Origin: Labedella gwakjiensis
GTDB taxonomy: Bacteria; Actinomycetota; Actinomycetes; Actinomycetales; Microbacteriaceae
Length of the DNA stretch: 64,000 nucleotides
Reading direction: 5' to 3'
Assembly: GCF_003014675.1 (NCBI RefSeq)
Contig: NZ_PYAU01000001.1
Location: forward strand, 2,604,001 to 2,668,000
Under the pieces are notes generated by a model. The model did not search any database. It was not told where the DNA came from and worked only from the letters and a program-made list of their open reading frames with translations. Position 1 is the stretch's first letter. Each line of letters begins with the position of its first letter. Positions 17,401 to 26,557 of the stretch are shown here, piece by piece. A program made the translations under genes and the position numbers.

Positions 17401-20400
17401 CTAGTGCGTGAGCGCGCGGCGGATGAGGTCGCTCTGCTCGGCCGCGTGACGCTTCGCCGATCCGGTCGCCGGTGACGCGGACGCCGCCCGGGTGACGCCG
17501 ACGATGTCGCGGCCGGTCGCCGCGAACTCGTGCGCGATGAACGGCCAGGCGCCCTGGTTCTCGGGCTCGTCCTGCACCCACACGAACTCGGCGTTCGGGT
17601 ACTCCTCGAGCACGGCGCCGAGGTCGTCGCCGGGGAACGGGTAGTACTGCTCGAGGCGCACGAGGGCGACGGAGTCGTCCGGGTTCTTCTCGAGTTCTGC
17701 GCGCAGATCCCAGTGGATCTTGCCCGAGTGCAGCAGCACACGGGTGACCGCGTTCTTGTCGACGGCTCGGGGATCGTCCAGCACCGGCTGGAAGCGTCCA
17801 GAGGTGAAGTCCGCGACGTCGCTCGTCGCCCCGCGCAGGCGCAGCATGGCCTTCGGGGTGAACACCACGAGCGGCCGACGCGGCAGCGCGTACGCCTGAC
17901 GGCGGAGCAGGTGGAAGTACGACGCCGGGGTCGACGGGCGCGCCACGGTCATGTTGTTCTCGGCACAGAGCTGTAGGAAGCGCTCGATGCGAGCGGATGA
18001 GTGGTCAGGACCCTGGCCCTCGAAGCCGTGGGGCAGCAGCAGCACGACGCTCGATCGCTGTCCCCACTTCTGCTCGGCGCTCGAGATGAACTCGTCGACG
18101 ATCGTCTGGGCGCCGTTGACGAAGTCGCCGAACTGGGCCTCCCAGAGAACGAGAGCATCGGGACGTTCCACCGAATAGCCGTACTCGAAGCCCATGACGG
18201 CGTACTCGGACAGGATCGAATCGTAGATCCAGAAGCGCGCCTGGTTCTCGTGCAGATTGAGCAGCGGGAGCCACTCCTGCCCGTTGACCCGGTCGTGCAA
18301 GACGGCGTGACGCTGCACGAACGTGCCGCGGCGCGAGTCCTGACCGCTCATGCGCACGGGGGTGCCCTCGACGAGGAGGGAACCGAGGGCGAGCAACTCT
18401 CCGAACGCCCAGTCGATGCCGCCCCTCCGGCTCATCTCCTTGCGCTTCTGGAGCAGCTGGTCGAGCTTCGGGTGGACCGTGAAGCCCTCGGGCTTGTTGT
18501 CGAACGCGTTGCCGACGAGCTCGATGACCGCCGAAGAGACCGCGGTCGACTCGGGCTCACCGGAGTAGCCTTCGTCGTCCACCGTCGGCGAGATGATCGG
18601 CGTCGACGCGGTCTGCGCGGCGTGCGTCTCCATGAAAGCGCGCTCGAGGCGGTCCTGGAAGTCGCGGTGAGCGGCCTCGTACTCCTCCTCGCTGATGTCG
18701 CCGCGTCCGACGAGCGCCTCCGTGTAGAGCTTGCGGACCGAGCGCTTGTGCTCGATGAGGCTGTACATGAGCGGCTGGGTCATCGAGGGGTCGTCGCCCT
18801 CGTTGTGCCCGCGGCGGCGGTAGCAGACGAGGTCGATGACGACGTCCTTCTTGAACTCCTGGCGGAACTGGAACGCGAGCTCCGAGACGCGCACGACCGC
18901 CTCGGGGTCGTCGCCGTTCACGTGCCAGATGGGAGCCTGGACGGTCTTCGCGACGTCCGTGGCGTAGATCGAGCTCCGGCCGTCCATCTGCGGCGTGGTG
19001 AATCCGACCTGGTTGTTGACCACGATGTGGATGGTGCCGCCGGTCTTGTAGCCGCGCGTCTGCGAGAGCTGCATGGTCTCGAGGACTATGCCCTGGCCGG
19101 CCATCGCCGCGTCGCCGTGGACGAGGATCGGGAGCGTCGAGAAGGTGCCGATCGGCTTGCGATCCTGCTTGGCGCGGACGATGCCCTCGAGCACGCCGTC
19201 GACGGCCTCGAGGTGCGACGGGTTCGCCGCGAGGTAGACCGGCAGTTCCGTGCCGTCGGCCGCGCGGAAGGTGCCCTCGGTGCCGAGGTGGTACTTGACG
19301 TCACCGGAACCCTGGGACTTCTTGTCCTGGGTGCCCTCGAACTCCTGGAAGATCTGGCCGTAGGTCTTGCCGGCGATGTTCGTGAGAACGTTCAGACGGC
19401 CGCGGTGGGCCATGCCGATCGCTGCCCCGTCGAGGCCTGCGGCGGCGGCACCTTGGAGGATCGCGTCGAGGCACGCGATCGTCGACTCGCCGCCCTCGAG
19501 GCTGAAGCGCTTCTGACCGACGTACTTCGTCTGCAGGAAGGTCTCGAAGGCCTCGGCCTCGTTGAGCTTGCCGAGGATGCGGAGCTGCTCGTCGTGGGTC
19601 GGCTTCGCGTACGTCCGCTCGACCTTGCCCTGGATCCACTTGCGCTGGGCCGGGTCCTGGATGTGCATGTACTCGAGGCCGATGGTGCGGCAGTACGAGT
19701 CACGGAGCACGCCGAGGATGTCGCGGAGCTTCGACTGACGCGCGTCGCCGAACTCTCCCGTGACGAACTCGCGGTCGAGGTCCCAGAAGGTGAGTCCGTG
19801 GCTCGCGATGTCCAGGTCGGGGTGCGTGCGCTGCACGTACTCGAGCGGGTCGATGTCGGCCATGAGGTGACCGCGCACGCGGAATGCGTTGATGAGCTCG
19901 TGCACGCGCGCGGTCTTGTTGATCATGTCGGCGAGGTCGACGCTGATGTCGGTGGCCCACTGGATCGGCTCGTAGGGGATGCGGAGAGCCGCGAAGATGC
20001 CCTCGTAGAAGCCGCGCTGCCCGATGAGGAGCTCGTGGACCTTCTTGAGGTACTCTCCGGAGCCCGCGCCCTGGATGACGCGGTGGTCGTACGTGGACGT
20101 GAGTGTGATCGTCTTGCCGATGCCGAGCTCGACGAGCGTGTGCTCCGACGCGCCCTGGAACTCAGCCGGGTAGTCGAGGGCGCCGGCGCCGATGATGCAC
20201 CCCTGGCCCTTCATCAGACGCGGCACCGAGTGGACGGTGCCGATGCCGCCGGGGTTCGTGAGCGAGATCGACGCACCCTTGAAGTCGTCGGCTGTGAGCT
20301 TGTTGCCGCGGGCGCGACGCACGAGGTCCTCGTACGCGGCGAGGTAGTCCGTGAACGAGAGGGTGTCGGCGCGCTTGATCGCAGGGACGAGGAGCGCGCG

Positions 20401-21177
20401 GGATCCGTCGGGCTTCGGGATGTCGATCGCGATGCCGAGGCCCACATGGGCGGGGGCGACGACGCTCGGCTTGCCGTCGACCTCGTCGTAGAAGACGTTC
20501 TGGCTCGGGAACTCCTTGAGCGCCTGGATGAGCGCCCACCCGATGAGGTGGGTGAAGCTGACCTTGCCGCCGCGAGACCGCTTCAGGTGATTGTTGATCA
20601 CGATGCGGTTGTCGATCATGAGCTTCGCCGGGACCGTGCGAACACTCGTCGCGGTGGGAACGGTGAGGCTCGCGTCCATGTTCGTGGCGAGCGACTTGGC
20701 CATGCCGCGCAGGGGCGAGATGACGTCCTCCGGCTCCTCGGACGACGACTGCGGCGTCGGTGCGGGGGCGTCAGCCGGAATGGGAGCGGCCTTCGGCTGC
20801 TGGCTCGTGGTGCGAGCGACCGGTCGACCGGAGTCGTTCGCCGGGGGAGCCTCTGCCGCACTCGCGCTCGACGCCGGTGTCGATGCCTTCTGCTCGCTCT
20901 GCGCGGGCGCCGGCGACGGGGCGGCCGAGGACGGGGCCGCCGCGCTCGCCGTCGGCTCGGGGGACCGCGGAGCGGTACCGCCCGTCTTGTGCTGGTGGTA
21001 GGCCTCGAGCGTGGGCCACCACGACGAGTCCACCGAGTTCTTATCGACTGTGTACTGCGAGTAGAGCTCGTCGACGAGCCACTCGTTCGCACCGAACTCC
21101 GCTGCGGAATTCTCGTCGGTTCCTGCTCCGGTCACTGGGCCTGACACGGTCGGACCACCACTTTCGTCACTCGCCAT
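17401..21177 (-). CDS. kgd: Multifunctional 2-oxoglutarate dehydrogenase/decarboxylase, fused E2-E1 (Kgd/OdhA)
   Basis: 1258 residues. This is the actinobacterial fusion in which a succinyltransferase (E2-like) domain precedes the thiamine-diphosphate E1. Order: N-terminal EFGANEWLVDELYSQYTVDK segment (1-45), an Ala/Pro/Ser-rich linker (to about 130), acyltransferase domain with the YDHRVIQGA motif near residue 365, E1 TPP-binding domain with GDAAMAGQG near 688 and VVNNQVGFTT after it, then the transketolase-like C-terminal domain. There is no lipoyl domain, as usual for this fusion; the lipoyl group comes from the pyruvate dehydrogenase E2. In relatives the enzyme is inhibited by the FHA protein OdhI/GarA, not seen here. 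Monocistronic and convergent with rsrA. Confidence 0.96.
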   Translation of the reverse strand: MASDESGGPTVSGPVTGAGTDENSAAEFGANEWLVDELYSQYTVDKNSVDSSWWPTLEAYHQHKTGGTAPRSPEPTASAAAPSSAAPSPAPAQSEQKASTPASSASAAEAPPANDSGRPVARTTSQQPKAAPIPADAPAPTPQSSSEEPEDVISPLRGMAKSLATNMDASLTVPTATSVRTVPAKLMIDNRIVINNHLKRSRGGKVSFTHLIGWALIQALKEFPSQNVFYDEVDGKPSVVAPAHVGLGIAIDIPKPDGSRALLVPAIKRADTLSFTDYLAAYEDLVRRARGNKLTADDFKGASISLTNPGGIGTVHSVPRLMKGQGCIIGAGALDYPAEFQGASEHTLVELGIGKTITLTSTYDHRVIQGAGSGEYLKKVHELLIGQRGFYEGIFAALRIPYEPIQWATDISVDLADMINKTARVHELINAFRVRGHLMADIDPLEYVQRTHPDLDIASHGLTFWDLDREFVTGEFGDARQSKLRDILGVLRDSYCRTIGLEYMHIQDPAQRKWIQGKVERTYAKPTHDEQLRILGKLNEAEAFETFLQTKYVGQKRFSLEGGESTIACLDAILQGAAAAGLDGAAIGMAHRGRLNVLTNIAGKTYGQIFQEFEGTQDKKSQGSGDVKYHLGTEGTFRAADGTELPVYLAANPSHLEAVDGVLEGIVRAKQDRKPIGTFSTLPILVHGDAAMAGQGIVLETMQLSQTRGYKTGGTIHIVVNNQVGFTTPQMDGRSSIYATDVAKTVQAPIWHVNGDDPEAVVRVSELAFQFRQEFKKDVVIDLVCYRRRGHNEGDDPSMTQPLMYSLIEHKRSVRKLYTEALVGRGDISEEEYEAAHRDFQDRLERAFMETHAAQTASTPIISPTVDDEGYSGEPESTAVSSAVIELVGNAFDNKPEGFTVHPKLDQLLQKRKEMSRRGGIDWAFGELLALGSLLVEGTPVRMSGQDSRRGTFVQRHAVLHDRVNGQEWLPLLNLHENQARFWIYDSILSEYAVMGFEYGYSVERPDALVLWEAQFGDFVNGAQTIVDEFISSAEQKWGQRSSVVLLLPHGFEGQGPDHSSARIERFLQLCAENNMTVARPSTPASYFHLLRRQAYALPRRPLVVFTPKAMLRLRGATSDVADFTSGRFQPVLDDPRAVDKNAVTRVLLHSGKIHWDLRAELEKNPDDSVALVRLEQYYPFPGDDLGAVLEEYPNAEFVWVQDEPENQGAWPFIAHEFAATGRDIVGVTRAASASPATGSAKRHAAEQSDLIRRALTH

Positions 21178-21269
21178 TTCGGACCGCCACCGAGGGCTCG
21201 ATGGCGTCGCACACTCCGGAAAACAAGCCTAAACCCTGCTGCCCCTCTCCACGTCACCCCGAGGGCGGC

Positions 21270-21275
21270 TAGCGT
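21270..21275 (+). promoter_or_regulatory. -10 hexamer for a leaderless guaB1 transcript
   Basis: TAGCGT ends exactly 6 bases before the ATG at 21282; no ribosome binding site fits between them. Confidence 0.45.
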
Positions 21276-21281
21276 GGTCGC

Positions 21282-22724
21282 ATGCAGTTCTACGGCGACG
21301 AACCCCAGCACGATCTGACCTACTCCGACGTCTTCCTCGTCCCGTCCCGGTCCGGCGTGTCGAGTCGACTCGACGTCTCGCTCGCCCCGCAGGACGGCAC
21401 GAGCCAGACCATCCCGATCGTGTCGGCCAACATGAACTCGGTCACGGGACCGCGACTCGCTGCGACGCTCGCGCGCCGCGGCGGTCTCGGCGTGCTGCCC
21501 CAGGACATGCCCCTGCAGGACCTCGACGCGGCCATCCGCTGGGTGAAGGCGCAATCGGTGGCGTTCGACTCTCCCGTCTCGTTCTCGCCCGACACGACCG
21601 TGGCCGACGCGCTGTTGAGCGTGCCGGCGGTTCCGGGCGGACACGGGATCGTCGTCGTCGGTTCCGACGGTGAGCTCGCGGGGTGTCTCGATGCCGAACG
21701 GTTGGGACGAGCGCTCCCGGACGCCCGGCTCGGCGACCTCATCCACGGCGGCGTCGCGTCGATCGACGCCGACGACGTCACCTCGGCGCGCGCGGCCTTC
21801 GACCTCATGGTCCAGGCCGACCTCGAGTTCGCCCCCGTCGTCCAGCACGGGCACCTGGTCGGGACGCTCAGCCGGACGAGCGCGTTGCGCTCCACCCTCT
21901 ACGCGCCGGCCCTCGACGCGTCCGGCCGGTTGTCGGTCGCCGCCGCCATCGGCGTCAACGGTGACGTCGCCGCGAAGGCCAAGGCTCTCGCCGCCGCCGG
22001 TGTCGACGTCCTCGTGATCGACACAGCGCACGGGCACCAGGAGTCGATGATCGCCGCGATTCGCGTGGTGTCAGCGCTCGGTCTCGGCATCCCGATCGTC
22101 GCCGGCAACATCGTGACGTCCGACGGCGTGGCCGACCTCGTGGAGGCGGGTGCCAACATCCTGAAGGTGGGTGTCGGCCCCGGCGCGATGTGCACGACGC
22201 GGATGATGACCGCGGTCGGTCGACCGCAGTTCTCCGCCGTGCTCGAGACCGCCGAGGCCGCGAAGGCGCACGGCGCAGCGGTGTGGGCCGACGGCGGCGT
22301 GCGGTACCCCCGTGACGTGGCTCTCGCGCTCGCCGCGGGGGCGTCGTCCGTGATGATCGGGTCCTGGTTCGCCGGCACGATCGAGGCGCCCGGCACGATC
22401 CACGCCGACCCGTCTGGACGTCTCTACAAGGAGAGCTGGGGGATGGCCTCCACGAAGGCGGTGCTCGAGCGCTTCGGCCGACTCGACCCGTACGAGCTCG
22501 CCCGCAAGACGCTCTTCGCCGAGGGCATCAGCTCCTCCAAGATCTACCTCGATCCGCTGCGGCCGTCCGTGGAGGATCTGCTCGACATGATCACGTCGGG
22601 CGTGCGCTCGTCCTTCACCTACGCGGGGGCGCGCTCGATCCCGGAGTTCCACGACCGCGCCCTCGTCGGTCTCCAGTCGGCCGCCGGCTACGAGGAGGGC
22701 AAGGCGCTCCCCGTCTCCTGGTGA
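21282..22724 (+). CDS. guaB1: GuaB1-family IMPDH-related protein, probable GMP reductase
   Basis: 480-residue TIM-barrel enzyme of the IMP dehydrogenase/GMP reductase superfamily with a CBS pair inserted at about residues 95-205. The loop GPGAMCTTRMMTAVGRPQ carries the catalytic Cys304, and the flap region ESWGMASTKAVLERFG is present. The overall sequence (MQFYGDEPQHDLTYSDVFLV) belongs to the actinobacterial GuaB1 subgroup, distinct from GuaB2, the true IMPDH. A mycobacterial GuaB1 has been shown to be a GMP reductase regulated through its CBS module; by family this would recycle GMP to IMP. It diverges from kgd. Its predicted transcript is leaderless. Confidence 0.9.
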   Translation: MQFYGDEPQHDLTYSDVFLVPSRSGVSSRLDVSLAPQDGTSQTIPIVSANMNSVTGPRLAATLARRGGLGVLPQDMPLQDLDAAIRWVKAQSVAFDSPVSFSPDTTVADALLSVPAVPGGHGIVVVGSDGELAGCLDAERLGRALPDARLGDLIHGGVASIDADDVTSARAAFDLMVQADLEFAPVVQHGHLVGTLSRTSALRSTLYAPALDASGRLSVAAAIGVNGDVAAKAKALAAAGVDVLVIDTAHGHQESMIAAIRVVSALGLGIPIVAGNIVTSDGVADLVEAGANILKVGVGPGAMCTTRMMTAVGRPQFSAVLETAEAAKAHGAAVWADGGVRYPRDVALALAAGASSVMIGSWFAGTIEAPGTIHADPSGRLYKESWGMASTKAVLERFGRLDPYELARKTLFAEGISSSKIYLDPLRPSVEDLLDMITSGVRSSFTYAGARSIPEFHDRALVGLQSAAGYEEGKALPVSW

Positions 22725-22843
22725 TGCGAGCCCCTTGCCGCCTCACCCCGGCCGCGGCGTCCGCCCCGGCGCCGCCCAGAGGCGTGCCGAGGGGAACGAT
22801 GACGGGAGCGGTGACTGCTCAGGAACGGCGGGGGATGGGCCGA

Positions 22844-22849
22844 TATAGT
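22844..22849 (+). promoter_or_regulatory. -10 element of the CNNM operon leader
   Basis: TATAGT, a near-consensus -10, with transcription expected near 22856 and a leader of about 130 nt before the ATG at 22989. Confidence 0.5.
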
Positions 22850-22859
22850 GGGGGGACAA

Positions 22860-22996
22860 TGGACGAACCCCCTTCTGCGCATTCCGTCGACTCCCGTTCC
22901 CGCTCCGCAGCGGTCGCAACGGACGACGGCGAGTCCGAGTCCTCCCAGGAGGACCACAGTCCCTGCCTCCGTGTGACGGAGGCATCTCATGTATGA
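22860..22996 (+). CDS. Possible leader ORF (45 aa) overlapping the first CNNM gene
   Basis: An ATG 10 bases after the TATAGT hexamer opens a frame MDEPPSAHSVDSRSRSAAVA... that ends in a TGA at 22994-22996, inside the first codons of the CNNM gene (ATG 22989), overlapping by eight bases. Codon third positions are less GC-rich than in real genes nearby, so protein coding is doubtful. If translated, ribosomes would pass through both RBS-proximal hairpins and could couple translation to the downstream gene. It could equally be a non-coding leader. Confidence 0.3.
22939..22954 (+). promoter_or_regulatory. Upstream CCTCC/GGAGG hairpin in the CNNM leader
   Basis: GTCCTCC and GGAGGAC are perfectly complementary around a two-base gap (in practice a 4-base loop). 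It offers alternative anti-Shine-Dalgarno and Shine-Dalgarno strands to the hairpin 11 bases downstream. Confidence 0.4.
22965..22983 (+). promoter_or_regulatory. Hairpin that sequesters the CNNM ribosome binding site
   Basis: GCCTCC (22965-22970) pairs with GGAGGC (22978-22983) over a 7-base loop. The GGAGG strand is the ribosome binding site of the ATG at 22989, so the hairpin would block initiation unless it is opened. Confidence 0.5.
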
Positions 22997-24302
22997 GTGG
23001 ATCATGCTCGGCGTCGGGCTGGTCCTGACGGTCGGGACCGGCTTCTTCGTGGCGAGCGAGTTCGCGCTCGTCAACCTCGATCGATCCGATCTCGAGGCGC
23101 GACGCGATCGCGGCGAATCCCGGCTCGGGATGACGATCGCCGCCCTCAAGATCACATCGACGCACCTCTCGAGCGCGCAGCTGGGCATCACCCTCACGAC
23201 GCTCCTCACGGGTTACACGATGGAGCCGGCGCTGTCGTCGCTGCTCGCCGACCCGTTCGCGTCGATCGGTATCCCCGACGCGGTGGCCGGCCCCATCGCG
23301 ACCGTTCTGGCCGTGCTGATCGCGACCCTCCTGTCGATGATCATCGGCGAACTCGTGCCCAAGAACTTCGCCCTCGCGCTGCCGCTGCACACGGCGAAGC
23401 TCGTCATCCCGTTCCAGACCCTCTTCACGACGGTCTTCAAGCCGGCGATCGTCGTGCTCAACGGCAGCGCGAACAGCATCCTCCGATCCATCGGCATTGA
23501 GCCCAAGGAGGAGCTGTCGGGCGCGCGGACGGCCGAGGAGCTCTCGAGCCTCGTGCGTCGCTCCGCCGGAGCCGGCACGCTCGAGCAGGACACCGCGACG
23601 CTCCTCAACCGCACCCTCCAGTTCTCCTCGCACACCGCGTCCGACGTGATGACGCCGAGACCGCGACTCGAGACCGTGCGCCGCACGGACCCCGCCTCGC
23701 TCGTCGTCGAGCTCGCGCGCAGCACGGGCTACTCGCGCTTCCCGGTGATGGACGAGGACATCGACGACATCGTCGGCCTCGTCCACGTGAAGCAGGCCGT
23801 CGCCGTGCCGCGGGACAGGCGCTCCGACGTGCCCGTCTCCGCGCTCCAGTTCGACATCCTCCGCGTGCCTGAGACGATGCACCTCGACACGCTCCTCGTC
23901 GAGCTGCGCGGCCGCGGCTACCAGATGGCGGTCGTCGTCGACGAATACGGCGGCACCGCCGGGGTGGCGACGCTCGAGGACCTCGTGGAAGAGATCGTCG
24001 GCGAGGTGTCCGATGAGCACGACCGTTCCCGCGCCGGAGTGGTCCGCGGCCGGGACAGCACCGTCTTCCCCGGAAGCCTGCGCCCCGACGAGCTCCTCGA
24101 GCGCACAGGCGTCAAGGTGCCGGACGAGGGGCCTTTCGAGACCGTCGGAGGCTTCATCATGAGCGAACTCGGCCGACTGCCGGCTGCGGGCGACGAAGTC
24201 GGGATCGAGGCGGGCACGCTCCGCGTCGAGCGACTCGACGGACGTCGTATCGATCGGGTGCGCTTCACGGCCAGCCCGGAGCAGGGGGACGACGATGAGT
24301 GA
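22989..24302 (+). CDS. CNNM/CorC-family membrane protein (DUF21-CBS-CorC_HlyC), long paralogue
   Basis: 437 residues. The DUF21 (CNNM) transmembrane domain, about residues 1-195, has four helices (MYEWIMLGVGLVLTVGTGFF, then GYTMEPALSSLL and VLAVLIATLLSMIIGELVPK). A CBS pair follows at about 210-340 (MTPRPRLETVRR, then VVDEYGGTAGVATLEDLVEE) and a CorC_HlyC domain at the end. Family members export or sense divalent cations, often Mg2+ or Co2+; the old name hemolysin is misleading. It overlaps the next paralogue by eight bases and is preceded by a structured leader that hides its ribosome site. Confidence 0.9.
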   Translation: MYEWIMLGVGLVLTVGTGFFVASEFALVNLDRSDLEARRDRGESRLGMTIAALKITSTHLSSAQLGITLTTLLTGYTMEPALSSLLADPFASIGIPDAVAGPIATVLAVLIATLLSMIIGELVPKNFALALPLHTAKLVIPFQTLFTTVFKPAIVVLNGSANSILRSIGIEPKEELSGARTAEELSSLVRRSAGAGTLEQDTATLLNRTLQFSSHTASDVMTPRPRLETVRRTDPASLVVELARSTGYSRFPVMDEDIDDIVGLVHVKQAVAVPRDRRSDVPVSALQFDILRVPETMHLDTLLVELRGRGYQMAVVVDEYGGTAGVATLEDLVEEIVGEVSDEHDRSRAGVVRGRDSTVFPGSLRPDELLERTGVKVPDEGPFETVGGFIMSELGRLPAAGDEVGIEAGTLRVERLDGRRIDRVRFTASPEQGDDDE

Positions 24303-25344
24303 CTGGGCCGGAATCGCGTGGCTCGTGGTGCTCCTCATCGCGAACGCCTTCTTCGTCGGAGCGGAGTTCGCCGTGATCTCGGCCCGACGCTCCCAGATCG
24401 AGCCGCTCGCCGACCAGGGCAAGCGCAGCGCCAAGACGGCGCTCTGGGCGATGGAGCACGCGACGCTCATGCTCGCGACGAGCCAGCTCGGCATCACCGT
24501 GTGCTCGCTCCTCATCCTGAACGTGTCGGAACCGGCGATCCACCACCTGCTCGAGTATCCACTCGCCCTCACGGGATGGTCCGAGGAGGTCATCGGCACG
24601 GTCGCGTTCATCATCGCGCTCCTGCTCGTCTCATACCTGCACGTCGTGTTCGGCGAGATGGTGCCGAAGAACCTGTCCTTCTCGATCCCCGACAAGGCCG
24701 TGCTCATCCTGGCGCCGCCGCTCGTGATGGTGGCGACGATCTTCAAGCCGATCATCTGGACGCTCAACGCCACGGCGAACGCCGTCCTGCGACTGTTCCA
24801 CGTGGAGCCGAAGGACGAGGCCACGTCGTCGTACACGCTCGAGGAGGTGGCGACGATCGTCTCGCAATCCACCCGCGAGGGCGTGCTGGACGACTCGTCG
24901 GGAGCCCTCGTCGCGGCGTTCGAGTTCACGAGCAAGAAGGTCGGGGACGTCGCCCTCCCGCTCGACGGGATCGTGACGCTTCCGGAGACCGTGACAGCGG
25001 CGGAGCTCGAACGGGCCGTCGCGAAGAACGGGTTCTCGCGCTACGTGATCGTCGACGACCAGGGTCAGCCGATGGGGTACCTGCACCTCAAGGACGTGCT
25101 GCGGTTCGAGGCCACGGCGGAGCCTGGTGACGAGGACCAGCCGGTGCCGCCGAAGCGCATCCGTCAGTTGGTCTCGATCTTCGAGGAGACGGACCTCGAG
25201 GACGCGCTCACGATCATGCGTCGGTCCGGCGCCCACTTGGCCCGCGCGTTCGACCGCGAGGGGCAGACCACCGGCGTGCTCTTCCTCGAGGACATCATCG
25301 AGGTGCTCGTGGGCGAGGTCCAGGACGCGACCCAGCGACGCTGA
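24295..25344 (+). CDS. CNNM/CorC-family membrane protein, short paralogue without CorC tail
   Basis: 349 residues. DUF21 domain (MSDWAGIAWLVVLLIANAFF, FVGAEFAVISARRSQIEPLA, HVVFGEMVPKNLSFSIPD) followed by a CBS pair (about 210-345; LPLDGIVTLPETVTAAELER, TTGVLFLEDIIEVLVGEV). It stops where the longer paralogue continues into a CorC_HlyC domain. Two adjacent, unequal CNNM paralogues are common in actinobacteria and may form a heterodimer, since CNNM proteins work as dimers. Translationally coupled to the preceding gene. Confidence 0.9.
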   Translation: MSDWAGIAWLVVLLIANAFFVGAEFAVISARRSQIEPLADQGKRSAKTALWAMEHATLMLATSQLGITVCSLLILNVSEPAIHHLLEYPLALTGWSEEVIGTVAFIIALLLVSYLHVVFGEMVPKNLSFSIPDKAVLILAPPLVMVATIFKPIIWTLNATANAVLRLFHVEPKDEATSSYTLEEVATIVSQSTREGVLDDSSGALVAAFEFTSKKVGDVALPLDGIVTLPETVTAAELERAVAKNGFSRYVIVDDQGQPMGYLHLKDVLRFEATAEPGDEDQPVPPKRIRQLVSIFEETDLEDALTIMRRSGAHLARAFDREGQTTGVLFLEDIIEVLVGEVQDATQRR

Positions 25345-25351
25345 GGATCCC

Positions 25352-25392
25352 GTCGTTCGCCGCACCGCCTTCGGGCGGATGCGGCGAACGAC
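25352..25392. terminator. Bidirectional hairpin between the CNNM operon and the old yellow enzyme gene
   Basis: GTCGTTCGCCGCA pairs with TGCGGCGAACGAC; the inner CCGCC/GGCGG closes over a TTCG-type loop with one bulged A. This is the only roomy convergent spacer in the window with an inverted rather than tandem repeat. Confidence 0.75.
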
Positions 25393-25404
25393 GCGCGTCG
25401 GTGA

Positions 25405-26475
25405 TCAGGCGAAGGGCGCCCGGAGGTACTGCGGCGGCGTGTAATCGATCGTGGCGCCGAGAACGGAAGCCGCACGGAGCGGCAGGTGCGGATCGCGCAG
25501 CAGCTCGCGACCCATCATGATCGCGTCGGCCCGGCCGAAGCGGACGATCTCCTCGGCCTCCTCCGGGTCGGTGATGAGGCCGACGGCGCACACGGGGGCG
25601 TCGACGGTGTCGCGCACGAGCGTCGCGAAACGCACCTGATAGGCGGGCTCGGTGGGGATCGTCGCGGGCACGTTGCCGCCCGTGGAGACGTCGAAGAGGT
25701 TGGCCCCCGCCGCCGCAGCCCAACCGGCGACCGTCGCGGTGTCGTCCTCGTTCCATCCGCCGTCCGTCCAGTCGGTGGCGGAGAAGCGGACGAAGACGAC
25801 GGCGTCGCCGGCTGCGGCGCGGACCGCGCGTACGACCTCGAGGAGCAGCCGTGCCCGGTTCTCGAGGCTTCCGCCGTATCCGTCCGTGCGCTCGTTGGAG
25901 AGTGGCGAGAGGAACTCGTGGAGCAGGTAGCCGTGTGCAGCGTGGATCTCGAGGACGTCGAACCCCGCCTCCACGGCACGACGCGCGGCCGCGGCGAAGT
26001 CGGCGACGATCCCGGCGATCTCCTCGGTGTCGAGGGCCCGCGGCGTCGCGTAGCCCGGGAACGGGGTGGCCGACGGAGCCACGGGCTCCCATCCGCCGTC
26101 CTCCGCCGGTACGGTGCCTCGCTCCTCGCTCCAGGGTCGGAACGTCGAGGCCTTCCGGCCTGCATGCGCGAGCTGGACACCCGCCGCCGCGCCCTGAGAG
26201 TGGAGGAAGCGCACGATCCGCGCCCAGACGGCGGCCTGCTCGTCGTTCCAGATGCCCGTGTCCTGCGGCGAGATCCGTCCGGCCGGGCTCACGGCGGTCG
26301 CCTCCGTGACGACGAGTCCGGCTCCACCCGCGGCGAACTGACCGAGGTGCACGAGATGCCAATCGGTGGGCACGCCGTCACGATCCTCGACGGAGTACTG
26401 GCACATCGGTGCGACCCACAGGCGGTTGCGAATGGTGAGCGAACGGAGCGTAAGGGGCTCGAAGATGGCGGGCAT
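25405..26475 (-). CDS. NADH:flavin oxidoreductase of the old yellow enzyme family (YqjM/NamA-like)
   Basis: 356-residue FMN-dependent ene-reductase with a TIM barrel. N-terminal IRNRLWVAPMCQYSVEDRDG carries the cysteine typical of the thermophilic-like/YqjM class (Cys near 25), QLAHAGRKAST the FMN-binding Gln, and HAAHGYLLHEFLSPLSN the active-site His pair and lid. It reduces activated C=C bonds (enones, maleimides, some nitro compounds) using NADPH; the natural substrate is usually unknown. Monocistronic, divergent from nnrD, starting at ATG 26475. Confidence 0.93.
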   Translation of the reverse strand: MPAIFEPLTLRSLTIRNRLWVAPMCQYSVEDRDGVPTDWHLVHLGQFAAGGAGLVVTEATAVSPAGRISPQDTGIWNDEQAAVWARIVRFLHSQGAAAGVQLAHAGRKASTFRPWSEERGTVPAEDGGWEPVAPSATPFPGYATPRALDTEEIAGIVADFAAAARRAVEAGFDVLEIHAAHGYLLHEFLSPLSNERTDGYGGSLENRARLLLEVVRAVRAAAGDAVVFVRFSATDWTDGGWNEDDTATVAGWAAAAGANLFDVSTGGNVPATIPTEPAYQVRFATLVRDTVDAPVCAVGLITDPEEAEEIVRFGRADAIMMGRELLRDPHLPLRAASVLGATIDYTPPQYLRAPFA

Positions 26476-26545
26476 GCGGTCCTCTGATGGTGGGGCGAGT
26501 GCGCGCGAGCGACCTCAAGGGGTGCTCGCGGGCGGCTTTTCAACT

Positions 26546-26551
26546 TATCGT
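26546..26551 (+). promoter_or_regulatory. -10 hexamer for a leaderless nnrD transcript
   Basis: TATCGT ends 6 bases before the ATG at 26558. Confidence 0.4.
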
Positions 26552-26557
26552 GAACGC

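Noticed and set aside
18001-21144. Very long open frame on the plus strand (over 1000 codons) opposite kgd
   Set aside because: Its composition (Asp/Val/Arg/Leu-rich, no motifs) is the usual mirror image of a high-GC gene, and kgd matches its family from end to end.
22856-22988. M-box or Mn riboswitch in the CNNM leader
   Set aside because: None of the conserved core sequences I know is present; only the hairpins around the ribosome site are supported.
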